This document shows, one piece after another, positions 24,160 through 33,476 of a stretch of DNA of 64,000 bases. The stretch spans positions 1-64,000 of the forward strand of contig NZ_JASIRT010000022.1 in NCBI RefSeq assembly GCF_030063475.1, read 5' to 3'. The stretch's first letter is position 1; every line of letters starts with the position of its first letter. Made by a program: the position numbers and the translations under genes. Source of the stretch: Roseomonas sp. E05. Its GTDB lineage: Bacteria > Pseudomonadota > Alphaproteobacteria > Acetobacterales > Acetobacteraceae. The notes below the pieces were generated by a model. It ran no database searches. It saw nothing but the letters and a program-made list of their open reading frames with translations, and was not told the origin of the DNA.

Positions 24160-25338
24160 TCAGACGCCGACGCGCTCCGCCGCCCCGCGCAGGAAGCCGC
24201 CGAGCGCCGCATGGAACTCCGGCTCGTGCAGCAGGAAGGCGTCGTGTCCCTTGTCCGAGGCGATCTCGACGAAGGAGACGTTGGCGGCGGCGGCGTTCAG
24301 GGCCCGCACCAGGGCGCGGCTCTCGCTGGTCGGAAAGAGCCAGTCCGAGCTGAAGCTGGCCACGAAGAAGCGGGTGCGGGTGCCGCGGAAGGCCGCCGCG
24401 AGGTCGCCGCCATGCTCCTCCGCCAGGTCGAAATAGTCCATCGCCCGGGTGATGGTCAGGTAGGCGTTGGCATCGAAGCGGCGGACGAAGGTGCTGCCCT
24501 GGTGGCGGAGGTAGCTCTCCACCTCGAAGACGTCCTCCAGGAAGGTCAGCGCCGAGGCGCCGCGCAGCCGGCGGCCGAACTTGCGCGCCAGCGCCTCCTC
24601 CGAGAGGTAGGTGATGTGCGCGATCATGCGCGCCACCGAGAGGCCCTTGGCCGGGATCAGCCCCGGCACTTCCCAGTAGCGGCCGCCGCGCCAGTCCGGG
24701 TCGGCATGGATGGCGGCGCGGCCGACCTCGTCGAAGGCGATGTTCTGCGCGCTGTGGTAGCTGGCGGTGGCGATCGGCGCCGCCGCATGGACCATGTCGG
24801 GGTAGGTGGCGGCCCATTCCAGCACCTGCATGCCGCCCATCGAGCCGCCGACCACCGCGAGCAGACGCGCGATGCCGAAATGCTCCACCAGCTTGCACTG
24901 CGCCCGCACCATGTCGCGGATGGTGATGCTGGGGAAGTCGGTGCCCCAGGGGCGGGTCGTGCCGGTGCTGTCGGTCATCAGCGAGCGCGGGCCGGTGGAG
25001 CCCATGCAGCCGCCCAGCACATTGGCGCAGATGACGAAGAAGCGGTCGGTGTCGATCGGCTTGCCCGGGCCGACGATGGCCTCCCACCAGCCCGGCTTGC
25101 CGGTGAGGGGGTGGCGCTCGGCCAGGTACTGGTCGCCGGTCAGGGCGTGGCAGATCAGCACGGCATTGCTGCGCGTGGCGTTCAGCCGGCCATAGGTGCG
25201 ATAGGCCACGTCGAGCGGCGCGACCACGGCGCCGCAGTCCAGCGCCAGTCCCTCGGGGAAGCGGACATGCTGGTGCGCCACCTCCGCCTGGAGGTCCGGG
25301 GGGGAAGGCACGGTCTGGGGGGGCGTGGCCTCGGTCAT
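24160..25338 (-). CDS. metX: Homoserine O-acyltransferase (MetX)
   Basis: 392 residues, an alpha/beta hydrolase that acylates homoserine for methionine synthesis. The nucleophile serine is in [15 protein letters not shown], the aspartate in [13 protein letters not shown], and the histidine in [12 protein letters not shown]. The N-terminal [20 protein letters not shown] and [12 protein letters not shown] are diagnostic for MetX rather than MetA. Start at ATG 25338 (MTEATPPQ); the frame is open much further upstream but that is antisense to the chorismate mutase gene. metW, its usual partner, does not follow directly. Divergent from the aromatic amino acid operon. Confidence 0.95.
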   Translation of the reverse strand: MTEATPPQTVPSPPDLQAEVAHQHVRFPEGLALDCGAVVAPLDVAYRTYGRLNATRSNAVLICHALTGDQYLAERHPLTGKPGWWEAIVGPGKPIDTDRFFVICANVLGGCMGSTGPRSLMTDSTGTTRPWGTDFPSITIRDMVRAQCKLVEHFGIARLLAVVGGSMGGMQVLEWAATYPDMVHAAAPIATASYHSAQNIAFDEVGRAAIHADPDWRGGRYWEVPGLIPAKGLSVARMIAHITYLSEEALARKFGRRLRGASALTFLEDVFEVESYLRHQGSTFVRRFDANAYLTITRAMDYFDLAEEHGGDLAAAFRGTRTRFFVASFSSDWLFPTSESRALVRALNAAAANVSFVEIASDKGHDAFLLHEPEFHAALGGFLRGAAERVGV

Positions 25339-25383
25339 CGCGTGCCGATCAATAGGGGTGGTGGGCGCGCAGGTCCACAGATT

Positions 25384-25427
25384 GGCTGACCGCTTGGCGT
25401 AATGGCTGACCCGCTCTATTGCTGACC
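25384..25427 (+). repeat. Three GGCTGACC direct repeats between metX and the chorismate mutase gene
   Basis: GGCTGACC at 25384-25391, GGCTGACC at 25404-25411 and GCTGACC at 25421-25427. The first two are exactly 20 bp (two helical turns) apart, the third 16 bp further. They occupy the 96-bp divergent promoter gap, ending eight bases before the ATG of the chorismate mutase gene. This arrangement suits a regulator binding as repeated units. Confidence 0.45.
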
Positions 25428-25434
25428 TGCCGCC

Positions 25435-26262
25435 ATGCCCGACCAGACCCCGCCCGACCTGGCCTCCCTGCGCGTCGAGATCGACCGGATCGACGACGCC
25501 CTGCACGACCTGCTGATGCGCCGCGCCGACATCGTGGCGCATATGGCGGCCAGCCGGGTGAAGGCCGGCGCGCCCAGCTTCCGCCCGGGGCGGGAGGCGG
25601 AGATCCTGCGCCGCCTGCTGGAGCGCAACCGGGGTGCCCTGGCGCGCGGCACGGTGGTGCGGCTGTGGCGCGAGATCATCGCCGCCTCTCTGGCGCAGCA
25701 GGGTGCCTTCACCGTGGCGGTACCGGGCGAGCCGGGCGCCGACTCGCCCCTGGTCCGGCTGGCGCGGGCGCATTTCGGCCTGCCGACCCCGCTGAAGCTG
25801 CACGCCACCCCCTCCCGCGCCCTGGCCAGTGTCGCCAATGGCGAGGCGGCCGTCGCCGTGCTGCCCGCCCCGCAGGAGGGCGAGCGCCCCGAGGCCGCCT
25901 GGTGGGCGCAGCTGGAGCCTTCGCGCCTGCGCGTCGTGCTCGCCCTGCCCTTCCTGGCGCCGCAGGGGAATGGCGGCACGCCGGCCTATGCCGTGGCGCC
26001 GCTGGCGCCGGAGCCGACCGGGCGTGACCGCAGTCTGCTGCGCCTGGAGCCGGGGCCGGAGCATTCCCGCGCCCGCATCCAGGCGGCGCTCGCCGCCGCC
26101 GGCCTGGCGCCACGCTGGCTGCTGCGCCAGGACATGCCGACCCCGATGGCGCTCGCCGAGCTGGAGGGCTTCCTCACCGAGGCCGACCCGCGCCTCGCCG
26201 CCCTGCCCTTCCCCCGCATGCAGATCCTCGGCGCCTATGCCGAGCCCGAGCCGGAAGAATGA
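25435..26262 (+). CDS. Chorismate mutase with a degenerate prephenate dehydratase-like C-terminal part
   Basis: 275 residues. Residues about 8-90 are an AroQ chorismate mutase ([34 protein letters not shown]). The remainder looks like a shrunken P-protein: [20 protein letters not shown] then AHFG resembles the first strand of prephenate dehydratase, [18 protein letters not shown] resembles its next segment, and the tail ([20 protein letters not shown] then [12 protein letters not shown]) resembles the end of its ACT domain. The dehydratase threonine-bearing TRF motif is not visible. So it should make prephenate but probably not phenylpyruvate. First gene of an operon with hisC and tyrA. Confidence 0.8.
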   Translation: MPDQTPPDLASLRVEIDRIDDALHDLLMRRADIVAHMAASRVKAGAPSFRPGREAEILRRLLERNRGALARGTVVRLWREIIAASLAQQGAFTVAVPGEPGADSPLVRLARAHFGLPTPLKLHATPSRALASVANGEAAVAVLPAPQEGERPEAAWWAQLEPSRLRVVLALPFLAPQGNGGTPAYAVAPLAPEPTGRDRSLLRLEPGPEHSRARIQAALAAAGLAPRWLLRQDMPTPMALAELEGFLTEADPRLAALPFPRMQILGAYAEPEPEE

Positions 26263-26266
26263 GCCG

Positions 26267-27352
26267 ATGACCGTGCAGCCGCGCCCCTCCATCCTGTCGA
26301 TCGAGCCTTATGTCGGCGGCGAGTCGAAGCTCCCGGGGGTGAACCGGATCATCAAGCTCTCCTCCAACGAGGGCGCCTTCGGCCCGCCGCCCGCGGCGAT
26401 CGCGGCGATCACCGAGGCGGCGCGGGAGGCCCACCGCTATCCCGATGGCGGCGCCACCACCCTGCGCAACGCGCTCGGCAAGCGCTGGAACCTGGACCCC
26501 GCGCACATCGTCTGCGGCAACGGCTCGGACGAGCTGATCTCCCACCTCTGCCTCGCCTATGGCGGCGAGGGGACGGAGATCATCATGTCCGCCTATGGCT
26601 TCCTGATGTACGACATCGCCGGCCGCTATGCCGGCAGCCGCGTCATCAAGGTGCCGGAAAAGAACATGCTGGCCGATATCGACGGCATGCTCGCCGCCGT
26701 CGGCCCGCGCACCCGCATCGTCTTCCTGGCCAACCCGAACAACCCGACCGGTGCGCTGCTGCCCACCGCCGAGGTGGCGCGCCTGCGCGCCGGCCTGCGC
26801 GACGACATCCTGCTGGTGCTGGACAGCGCCTATGCCGAATACGTCACCGAGCCCGGCTACGATGCGGGCGCCGCGCTGGTGGACGCCGCCCCCAGCACCA
26901 TCATGCTGCGCACCTTCAGCAAGATCTTCGGCCTGGGCGGCATGCGGATCGGCTGGGGCTATGGCGCGCCCGAGATCATCGAGACGCTGAACCGCGTGCG
27001 CGGCCCCTTCAACGTCGCCGCCGCCTCCCAGGCCGCCGCCACCGCCGCCCTCTCCGAACCGGGCTGGGTGGAGAAATGCGTCGCCCACAACAGCGAATGG
27101 CGCGACCGCATGGTGGCGGCGCTGGAGAAGGCCGGCCTCAAGGTCTGGCCGAGCCACACCAACTTCCTGCTGGTGGATTTCGGCTCCCCCGACGGCGCCA
27201 GGGCGGCCGACGCGAAGCTGAAGGCGCATGGGCTGATCGTGCGCGCCATGGCCGGCTACGGCCTGCCGGCCTGCCTGCGCATCACCATCGGCACCGCCGA
27301 GGAGTGCCAGATGGTGCTCGATGCGCTGACTGCCCCTGTGCCGCATGGCTGA
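26267..27352 (+). CDS. hisC: Histidinol-phosphate / aromatic aminotransferase (HisC family)
   Basis: 361 residues, fold type I aminotransferase. [15 protein letters not shown] and NGSDELI at the N-terminus, [13 protein letters not shown] for cofactor binding, DSAYAEYV for the ring-nitrogen aspartate, and the PLP lysine in [16 protein letters not shown]. The C-terminus has [10 protein letters not shown] and [11 protein letters not shown]. Located between chorismate mutase and TyrA, this copy may transaminate aromatic keto acids as well as, or instead of, imidazole acetol phosphate. It begins four bases after the mutase gene and its end overlaps tyrA by eight bases. Confidence 0.92.
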   Translation: MTVQPRPSILSIEPYVGGESKLPGVNRIIKLSSNEGAFGPPPAAIAAITEAAREAHRYPDGGATTLRNALGKRWNLDPAHIVCGNGSDELISHLCLAYGGEGTEIIMSAYGFLMYDIAGRYAGSRVIKVPEKNMLADIDGMLAAVGPRTRIVFLANPNNPTGALLPTAEVARLRAGLRDDILLVLDSAYAEYVTEPGYDAGAALVDAAPSTIMLRTFSKIFGLGGMRIGWGYGAPEIIETLNRVRGPFNVAAASQAAATAALSEPGWVEKCVAHNSEWRDRMVAALEKAGLKVWPSHTNFLLVDFGSPDGARAADAKLKAHGLIVRAMAGYGLPACLRITIGTAEECQMVLDALTAPVPHG

Positions 27353-28232
27353 GCCGGTCTTCAACCGCCTCTGCCTGATCGGGCTGGGGCTGATCGGCTC
27401 CTCCATCGCCCGCCTGGCGCGGGAGCGGGGCGATATCGCGCACACCCTGGTCGCCTGCGACACCGGCGTGGGCGTGGCGGCGCGCGTGAAGCAGCTCGGC
27501 CTCGCCGATGTGGTGGAGGTGGAGGCCACCCGCGCCGTCGAGGGCTGCGACGGCGTCCTCCTCTGCACCCCGGTCGGCACCTTCGGCCGCGTCATGGCGC
27601 AGATCGCGCCGCACCTCGCCCCCGGTGCGGTGCTGAGCGATGTGGGCTCGACCAAGGGCTCGGTGCTGCGCGATCTCCTGCCGCGGCTGCCCGAAGGCGT
27701 GCATCTCGTGCCCGGCCATCCGATGGCGGGCACCGAGCATTCCGGCCCCGATGCCGGTTTCGCCACCCTGTTCCAGGGCCGCTACACCATCCTGACTCCG
27801 CCGGAAGGCGCCGACCCGGCGGCGGTGGAGAAAATCGCCGAACTCTGGCGCCGCGCCGGGGCGATGATCGAAACCATGGATGCGGCCACCCATGACAAGG
27901 TGGTGGCCATCGTCTCCCACCTGCCACACCTGATCGCCTTCACCATCTGCTCGACCGCCGACGACCTGGCGCAGGAAACCCGCGAGCAGGTGCTGAAATT
28001 CGCCGCCTCCGGCTTCCGCGATTTCACCCGCATCGCCGCCAGCGACGTGGACATGTGGCGCGACGTTTTCCTCAACAACCGTGAGGCACTGCTGGAGATG
28101 CTGGCGCGCTTCTCGGAGGACGCGCATGCCCTGGGCCGCGCCGTGCGCTGGGGGCAGGCGGAATTCATCGAGGACCGCATCCGCCGCGGCCGCAAGATCC
28201 GCCACGGGCTGATCGAGCGGAAGCAGGCCTGA
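27345..28232 (+). CDS. tyrA: Prephenate/arogenate dehydrogenase
   Basis: 295 residues. An NAD(P)-binding domain ([20 protein letters not shown]) with the acidic residue at the end of strand two (ACDTGVG), then [16 protein letters not shown] and the substrate-binding [15 protein letters not shown]. The helical C-terminal domain contains [20 protein letters not shown] and [20 protein letters not shown]. It oxidatively decarboxylates prephenate or arogenate for tyrosine synthesis. Third gene of the aromatic operon, translationally coupled to hisC. Confidence 0.94.
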   Translation: MAEPVFNRLCLIGLGLIGSSIARLARERGDIAHTLVACDTGVGVAARVKQLGLADVVEVEATRAVEGCDGVLLCTPVGTFGRVMAQIAPHLAPGAVLSDVGSTKGSVLRDLLPRLPEGVHLVPGHPMAGTEHSGPDAGFATLFQGRYTILTPPEGADPAAVEKIAELWRRAGAMIETMDAATHDKVVAIVSHLPHLIAFTICSTADDLAQETREQVLKFAASGFRDFTRIAASDVDMWRDVFLNNREALLEMLARFSEDAHALGRAVRWGQAEFIEDRIRRGRKIRHGLIERKQA

Positions 28233-28237
28233 ACCTT

Positions 28238-28261
28238 CCAGAGAGGGCTCCGCCCCTCTGG
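28238..28261. terminator. Hairpin after the aromatic amino acid operon
   Basis: CCAGAGAGGG and CCCCTCTGG form a stem around CTCCG, starting five bases after the tyrA stop. It is the single-hairpin form of the two-hairpin module seen elsewhere. The remaining gap to 28457 contains a poly-C run and the 53-bp repeat at 28342. Confidence 0.5.
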
Positions 28262-28341
28262 ACATCCCCGCTGGGTGGCAATGCCCCCCCCCCGGCCCCG
28301 CCCTTCCCGGCGGCTCCCGGGCAGGCTTTCATCCCAGAGCG

Positions 28342-28394
28342 TTTTGACGAGCATCTTCACCCGTTCCGATGATGCCATCGGAACGGGATCTGCT
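28342..28394. repeat. 53-bp intergenic repeat, copy 1
   Basis: The sequence from TTTTGACGAGCATC to GGATCTGCT is identical, base for base, to 56889-56941. Its centre is a hairpin, CCGTTCCGATG / CATCGGAACGG, around a short loop. It is preceded by CAGAGCG. It lies between the converging tyrA and LysR genes. Confidence 0.85.
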
Positions 28395-28457
28395 CTAGCC
28401 CTCCCGCAACGGCGGCCAAGCGCAGCGGCCGCCCATCTGGCGGCGAGGTTTAAGGGG

Positions 28458-29348
28458 TCACTGTCCTTCCCGCGCGAGATGTTGGAACAGCCGGTCTGCC
28501 TGCGGCGTCAGCGTGGCGCCCGCCCGGGTGCAGAGCATCAGCCGGCGCACGGCCCAGGACTCCGCCAGCCGCCGGATGGCGAGGATGCGGCGGTGCCGGC
28601 GTGCGGCATTCTCCGGCAGGATGGCCACACCCGCCCCGGCCGCAACCATGCGGCAGGCGGCGTCGAAGCCCGGGGCGTGCGTCCGCAGCCGCAGCTGCCC
28701 ACCGGCGCGGGTGGCCTGCGCCAGCAGATGGGCCTGCAAGGCACTGCCCGTGCCCAGGCCGACGAACTCCGCCGAGAGAGCCTCCGCCAGCCGCAGCGCC
28801 GGCCCGCTGGCGAGCCGATGCCCGCGCGGCGCCACCAGCACGAGGCGATCCGTACGGAACGGGGCACCGCAGAGGCCGGCCCTTCCTTCCAGCGCCCAGG
28901 CCGCGGCGATGCCAAGCTCCGCCGCGCCCGTCGTCACCGCGTCGAGCACGGCATGGCTTGGCCTCTCCTCCGGCTCCACGTCGATCAGTGGATGGGCGGC
29001 CAGGAAGGCGGGCAGTGCCTCGGGCAGGAACTCGGCGCAGGCGGCGCCATTGGCCGGCAGGCGCACCATGCCGCGCACGCCGCCGGCATGGTCCTTCAGC
29101 TCCGCCTCCAGCCGCGCGACCTGTGCCTGCACGGCGCGCGCATGGTGCAGCAGCGCCAATCCCGCCGGGGTAGGCCGCACGCCGCGCCGCCCCCGCTCCA
29201 GCAGCGTCACGCCCGCCCGTGCCTCCAGCCCGCGGATGCGCGTGCTGGCCGCCGCCAGCGCCAGGTTCACCCGCGCCGCGCCCGCAGTGATGCTGCCCTC
29301 CTCCAGAATGGCCAGGAACAGCCGCAGGTCGGTCAGGTCCAGGTGCAT
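28458..29348 (-). CDS. LysR family transcriptional regulator
   Basis: 296 residues. Winged helix-turn-helix MHLDLTDLRLFLAILEEGSI followed by TAGAARVNLALAAASTRIRG, linker helix (PAGLALLHHARAVQAQVARL), effector domain (MVRLPANGAACAEFLPEALP, GAELGIAAAWALEG) with the conserved GAGVAILPE near the C-terminus. ATG 29348 was preferred to an ATG at 29408 because the longer version would reach into the promoter region of the divergent TauE gene; GAAGG lies upstream. It probably controls the TauE-like exporter. Confidence 0.9.
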   Translation of the reverse strand: MHLDLTDLRLFLAILEEGSITAGAARVNLALAAASTRIRGLEARAGVTLLERGRRGVRPTPAGLALLHHARAVQAQVARLEAELKDHAGGVRGMVRLPANGAACAEFLPEALPAFLAAHPLIDVEPEERPSHAVLDAVTTGAAELGIAAAWALEGRAGLCGAPFRTDRLVLVAPRGHRLASGPALRLAEALSAEFVGLGTGSALQAHLLAQATRAGGQLRLRTHAPGFDAACRMVAAGAGVAILPENAARRHRRILAIRRLAESWAVRRLMLCTRAGATLTPQADRLFQHLAREGQ

Positions 29349-29358
29349 GCCACGTGCC

Positions 29359-29373
29359 TTCGCCTTCCGCGAA
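29359..29373. promoter_or_regulatory. LysR-type palindrome between the LysR and TauE genes
   Basis: TTCGCCTTCCGCGAA has perfect five-base arms and contains a T-N11-A core (29360-29372). It is 10 bases upstream of the LysR start and about 60 bases upstream of the TauE start, where a LysR protein could control both. Confidence 0.35.
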
Positions 29374-29432
29374 GCCAGCCTCGTCGAAAGCCGCATTGTG
29401 CCCGCCATGCCGCCGCCCGCAAGCTGCGCGGC

Positions 29433-30182
29433 ATGACAAGCGATCTCTCCATGGTGCTGGCGGTGGCCGGCGTGTTCTTCCTGGCCGGGCTGGTGAAGGG
29501 GGTGGTCGGCCTTGGCCTGCCCACCGTCGCCATCGGGCTGCTCGGCCTGTTCCTGCCGCCCGCCGAAGCGGCGGCACTGCTGGTGCTGCCTTCGCTGCTG
29601 ACGAATCTCTGGCAGGGCGCCTGGGGCGGCGCCCTGCTCCCCCTGCTGCGCCGTCTCGCGCCGCTGCTGCTCGGCATCCTCGCGGGCGCCGGGCTGGCGG
29701 CGCTGGCCGGGCTGGGGCTGGGTGAAAGCGGCGCGCGGACGGCGCGGCAGACCCTGGGGGTGGCCCTGCTGCTCTATGGGCTGCTCGGCCTGAGCGAGCG
29801 GCGGTTCACCCTCCCGCCCGGCGCCACCGGCTGGGCGGGCGCGGCGAGCGGTGCCGCCACCGGTCTGCTCACCGCCGCCACCGGTGTCTTCGTGCTGCCG
29901 GCGGTGCCCTATCTGCAGGCGCTGGGGCTGGAGCGGCAGAGACTGCTGCAGGGCATGGGGCTGGCCTTCAGCGCCTCGACCCTCGCCCTGGCAGCCACGC
30001 TCTCACGCCATGCCGCCCTGGGCGGCGCGGAACTCGGCGCCTCGGCGCTCGCCCTTGCCCCGGCGCTGCTCGGCATGGCCCTGGGGCAGCGGTTGCGCCT
30101 GCCCCCCATGCTGTTCCGGCGGGTGTTCTTCGCGTCCCTGGTGGCGCTCGGCGCACATCTGGCCCTGGCGACGGGCAGCTGA
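29433..30182 (+). CDS. TauE/SafE family sulfite/anion exporter
   Basis: 249 residues, about eight membrane segments in two repeats. The first repeat begins FFLAGLVKGVVGLGLPTVAI (family motif with paired glycines), and the second TGWAGAASGAATGLLTAATG VFVLP. TauE/SafE proteins export sulfonates, sulfite or sulfoacetate-type anions. ATG 29433 gives the standard length. Divergent from the LysR gene, which is its likely regulator. The substrate cannot be deduced. Confidence 0.88.
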   Translation: MTSDLSMVLAVAGVFFLAGLVKGVVGLGLPTVAIGLLGLFLPPAEAAALLVLPSLLTNLWQGAWGGALLPLLRRLAPLLLGILAGAGLAALAGLGLGESGARTARQTLGVALLLYGLLGLSERRFTLPPGATGWAGAASGAATGLLTAATGVFVLPAVPYLQALGLERQRLLQGMGLAFSASTLALAATLSRHAALGGAELGASALALAPALLGMALGQRLRLPPMLFRRVFFASLVALGAHLALATGS

Positions 30183-30230
30183 AGGAAAAACGGGGCCCGA
30201 GGCGCTGTCCCTCGGCCCCCTCCTCGGACT

Positions 30231-30509
30231 TCAGGCCGCCAGGCGGATGTGGCGGCCTTCCATCGCCTCCACACGGATCACACCGATGATCTGGCCCAGG
30301 TTGCCGGCCACGAGGTGCAGCATCTCGACCGGCATGGCGTCGAGCGCCACCTCGGTGCGCAGCAGCGCGCCCTCGCGCTGGGAGCGGACGCGGTCGGGTG
30401 TCAGGTCGCGCTTGGCGAAAGGTTCCAGCACACGGGAGAGCAGGCCCGGCGAGGCCTCGGCCACAACGGTGAAGCGGGCGGCCGTCAGGGCAGCGGAGCA
30501 ATCGGACAT
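30231..30509 (-). CDS. ACT domain protein
   Basis: 92 residues consisting of one ACT domain: RFTVVAEASPGLLSRVLEPF, then AKRDLTPDRVRS, and a second half VEMLHLVAGNLGQIIGVIRV. It resembles stand-alone ACT proteins such as the small subunit of acetolactate synthase, but no catalytic partner is adjacent. ATG 30509 begins the domain; a frame extension upstream lacks support. It may bind an amino acid and regulate an enzyme elsewhere. Confidence 0.75.
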   Translation of the reverse strand: MSDCSAALTAARFTVVAEASPGLLSRVLEPFAKRDLTPDRVRSQREGALLRTEVALDAMPVEMLHLVAGNLGQIIGVIRVEAMEGRHIRLAA

Positions 30510-30684
30510 CGGAAAAGGTTCCGGATCGAGCGGTTGGAAGAGGCTGCGCGGGGTTTCCCCGGCCGCTGCCCCCCGCAAGGCGCTCAGGCGGCCGGGCCGC
30601 TAATGATGATCCGGAAGGTCCGAATGCGGTCCATGTCAGGAAGGATAGGCGCTCCCCCGGCACGAGACAAGCCTCTCCCGAGCC

Positions 30685-32982
30685 TCACGGCTGCGGCGCG
30701 GAGGCGGCAGCGGGGGGCGGCACCGCCCCGGTAAAGACCACCTGCTGCCGGTGCGCCGGGATCTCGATGCCCAGCTCGTCGAAGCGATGCCGGATGCGGC
30801 GGTTCATCTCGCGCATCACGTCCCAGCGCTTGATCGGTTCGGTCTTGATCCGCACCCGCACCACCGGGCCATTGGTCTGCAGGCTGTCCACCCCCAGCAC
30901 CTCCATGTCGTCGCGGATGGCCTGGCTCCACTTCGCCTCGCCGCGCATCTCCTGGCAGAGCCCCTGGAGCAGCTCGACGATGCGATCGGTGTTCTCCCGG
31001 TAGCTCACCTGCACGTCGAGCAGCGCGAAGGAGAAGTCGCGCGTCATGTTGGTGACGCTGGTGACGGTGCTGAACGGGATGATGTGCACGCTGCCATCCA
31101 GGTCGCGCAGCTTGATGGAGCGGATGGAAAGCTGCTCCACCACTCCCGCCTTGCCGCCCAGGTTGACCACGTCGCCCACCGCCATGGCGTCCTCGAACAG
31201 CAGGAAAATGCCGGTGATGACGTCCTGCACCAGCTTCTGCGAGCCGAAGCCCAGCGCCAGGCCGACCACGCCGGCGCCGGCCAGCAGCGGCGCCACGTTC
31301 ACGCCGATCTGCGTCAGCAGGTTGAAGCCGACGAAGAGCAGGATCACCACCAGCAGGCTGGTGCGGAGCATCGGCAGCAGGGTGCGCACCCGGGCGCTGC
31401 GCGCCGCCTCGGCATCGCGCGAGAGCCGCTCCAGGTGCCGCCGCAGCGCGGCATTGGCCGCCTCCCAGACCAGCACGCCGGCCAGCACGGTCAGCGCGAA
31501 GGAGAGGCCGGAGCCGACCACCCGGCTGCCCAGCTCGCCGGGCGCGAACCAGGCGAAGGAGCCGATCCCCCAGACCTCCAGCAGGACCAGCAGGGTCAGC
31601 ACCGTCAGCATGGCCGAGACACCGCCCTTCAGCAGCGGCAGGTAGTGGTTGGCGCGCGCCTCCAGGCCGGGATAGCGGTGCGCCAGGTCCGGCGCGATGC
31701 GGAAGCTGCCGGCCAGGACCCGGCGCAGGCCCATGTCGAGCCCCTTGGCGGCGGCCAGCACCATCAGGGTGAACAGGCTGGCGCGCAGCAGCCGGGTGAA
31801 GCCCTCCTCGATCCGCAGCGCCCAGACCGCCCAGAGCGCCAGCAGATAGAGAATGGCCAGCACGTGCCAGACCTCGGCCAGCCAGTCGCGGAAGCGGCGC
31901 AGCGCGGCGCGGGCACGGTGCGGCGCATCGCCCGGCTTGAGCGGCGGCGCGCGCAGGAACTGCGCCACCGCCACCCGGTTCTGCAGCACGATGATGCCGC
32001 AGAAGAAGGAAACAACCAGCAGCACCAGCCGCAGGATGGCGTCATAGGCCCCCCAGGGCAGGCCCAGCAGCAGTCCCGCCTCGGCCATGCCGTAGCCGCC
32101 CACCAGCACCACCGCGATGCGCCCGAGCCAGAGCGTCACATAGGCGGCCGTCAGGTCGGAGCAGGGCAGCAGCCGCAAGTGACGCGAGGCGGGCGAGAGC
32201 AGCATCCGGCTCAGCGCCATCACCAGCCGGCAGGCCAGATAGGCGTTGTTCGCCGTCAGCAGCACCAGCTCGGTGGTTGGCAGCGGCCGCACCGCCCCGA
32301 TCAGTCCGTAGGAGACGAGGCCGAAGGCGGCGACCGGCAGCAGGTCGAGCAGCAGCCGCCCCATCACCAGCGGTACCCGCCGCAGCCAGCCCCAGCCATG
32401 CACGGCACGCGGCGCCATGCGGTCCAGCCGCGCGCGCTGCCCGGCCAGGGCGCGCTGCACCACCCACTCCGCCCAGATGCCGAGGCCGAACAGCAGCGCC
32501 AGCTTCCAGGAGGCGTCGATCACCCGCGCCTGGGTCACCGGGTCGCGCGCCAGCGAGGAGAACCAGGAGAGCAGGCCCGGCAGGTCGGTGACGGCCTGGG
32601 CGGCGGCGACGGCCTGCTCGGACAGCCAGGCGAGCCGCTGCGAGGCGCCGATCAGGATCTGCCCGCCCAGCGTGTTGGGAGCGAGCAGCGGTGCCTCGGG
32701 CGCCGCGGCGGCGGCCTCGGCCGCTGCGGGAGGCATGCCGCTGGCGGGAGCGGCCGGCGGAGGGGCCGCGGCGGGGGCGATGCGCGCCTCGGCGGCGGCC
32801 AGCGCTTCCAGGGTTCGCGTCAGCTCGGCCCGGCGCGCCTCGTCCCGCAGCAGGTTGAGCAGGCGCTGCGCCTCGCCCGGCCGCATGCCGGCGGCCGCAG
32901 CGGCCGGGGGTGCGGCGGGGGGCTGGGCCAGGGCCGGCAGCGCGAGGCCGCAGAGCAGCAGCAGGACGGGCAGGAGGCGCAT
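30685..32982 (-). CDS. Mechanosensitive ion channel protein (large MscS family)
   Basis: 765 residues. Signal peptide (MRLLPVLLLLCGLALPALAQ), a Pro/Ala-rich periplasmic segment to about 110, then about ten to eleven membrane segments. The last of these and the following region are the MscS core: AGAGVVGLALGFGSQKLVQD is the pore helix with its Gly/Ala pattern, then ITGIFLLFEDAMAVGDVVNL for the beta domain and VRIKTEPIKRWDVMREMNRR for the alpha-beta vestibule. It should act as a pressure valve in the inner membrane. The bases before the ATG are pyrimidine-rich, without a clear ribosome site. Confidence 0.92.
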   Translation of the reverse strand: MRLLPVLLLLCGLALPALAQPPAAPPAAAAAGMRPGEAQRLLNLLRDEARRAELTRTLEALAAAEARIAPAAAPPPAAPASGMPPAAAEAAAAAPEAPLLAPNTLGGQILIGASQRLAWLSEQAVAAAQAVTDLPGLLSWFSSLARDPVTQARVIDASWKLALLFGLGIWAEWVVQRALAGQRARLDRMAPRAVHGWGWLRRVPLVMGRLLLDLLPVAAFGLVSYGLIGAVRPLPTTELVLLTANNAYLACRLVMALSRMLLSPASRHLRLLPCSDLTAAYVTLWLGRIAVVLVGGYGMAEAGLLLGLPWGAYDAILRLVLLVVSFFCGIIVLQNRVAVAQFLRAPPLKPGDAPHRARAALRRFRDWLAEVWHVLAILYLLALWAVWALRIEEGFTRLLRASLFTLMVLAAAKGLDMGLRRVLAGSFRIAPDLAHRYPGLEARANHYLPLLKGGVSAMLTVLTLLVLLEVWGIGSFAWFAPGELGSRVVGSGLSFALTVLAGVLVWEAANAALRRHLERLSRDAEAARSARVRTLLPMLRTSLLVVILLFVGFNLLTQIGVNVAPLLAGAGVVGLALGFGSQKLVQDVITGIFLLFEDAMAVGDVVNLGGKAGVVEQLSIRSIKLRDLDGSVHIIPFSTVTSVTNMTRDFSFALLDVQVSYRENTDRIVELLQGLCQEMRGEAKWSQAIRDDMEVLGVDSLQTNGPVVRVRIKTEPIKRWDVMREMNRRIRHRFDELGIEIPAHRQQVVFTGAVPPPAAASAPQP

Positions 32983-33092
32983 GGAGGAGGGGCGAAGCCG
33001 ATAAGACGGACCAGGTCAAGCCTCGTTACCAAAGGCCCCGGCGCCCCGCCGCCGGCGCTTGCACGGCCGTGAAACGGCGCTATCTCGCGTGG

Positions 33093-33287
33093 ATGCAGAC
33101 ACTCCTCTCGATCCTGCTCGGCATCGCCATGCTCGCCACCTTCGGCGTCATGATGGCCGGCGTGCTGGGCGCGGTGCGCGGCGGGGCGGATGGCGCCCGC
33201 TCCAACCGCCTGATGCGCTGGCGCATCGGGCTGCAGGGCCTTTCGATCCTGCTCTTCCTGGCGCTGATGCTCAGCATGGGGCGCTGA
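33093..33287 (+). CDS. Twin transmembrane (HIG1-like) small protein
   Basis: 64 residues with two membrane helices (LLSILLGIAMLATFGVMMAG and GLQGLSILLFLALMLSMG) joined by a basic loop ending SNRLMRWRI. This is the small twin-membrane family found throughout Alphaproteobacteria and related in layout to HIG1-domain proteins of the cytochrome oxidase supercomplex. It stands alone, divergent from the MscS-type gene and 190 bp before etfB. Confidence 0.85.
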   Translation: MQTLLSILLGIAMLATFGVMMAGVLGAVRGGADGARSNRLMRWRIGLQGLSILLFLALMLSMGR

Positions 33288-33476
33288 ACCGCACGGCCTC
33301 GTTGCGGCGCTCACCTTGCCTCGGGTAAGGCTGGCGCATAGGCTTTGCACCGCAACAGCGCCAAGACCGCCCCGCGAGGGGCGGCGGCATGCCCGTCGCG
33401 TCGCCCGGCCCCGGGCGGCGCCGGCCGGGCATGACCTTTGGAAACCCAGGTTGGAACAACAGGACACGGCCCGGCG

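Noticed and set aside
22323-24353. Plus-strand open frame of about 676 codons
   Set aside because: Antisense to the fused FdsG-FdsB gene; composition is typical of a shadow frame and there is no ribosome site.
25339-25434. SAM-II riboswitch upstream of metX
   Set aside because: metX is a common SAM-II target in Alphaproteobacteria, but none of the conserved core sequence or pseudoknot arrangement could be found in the 96-bp gap.
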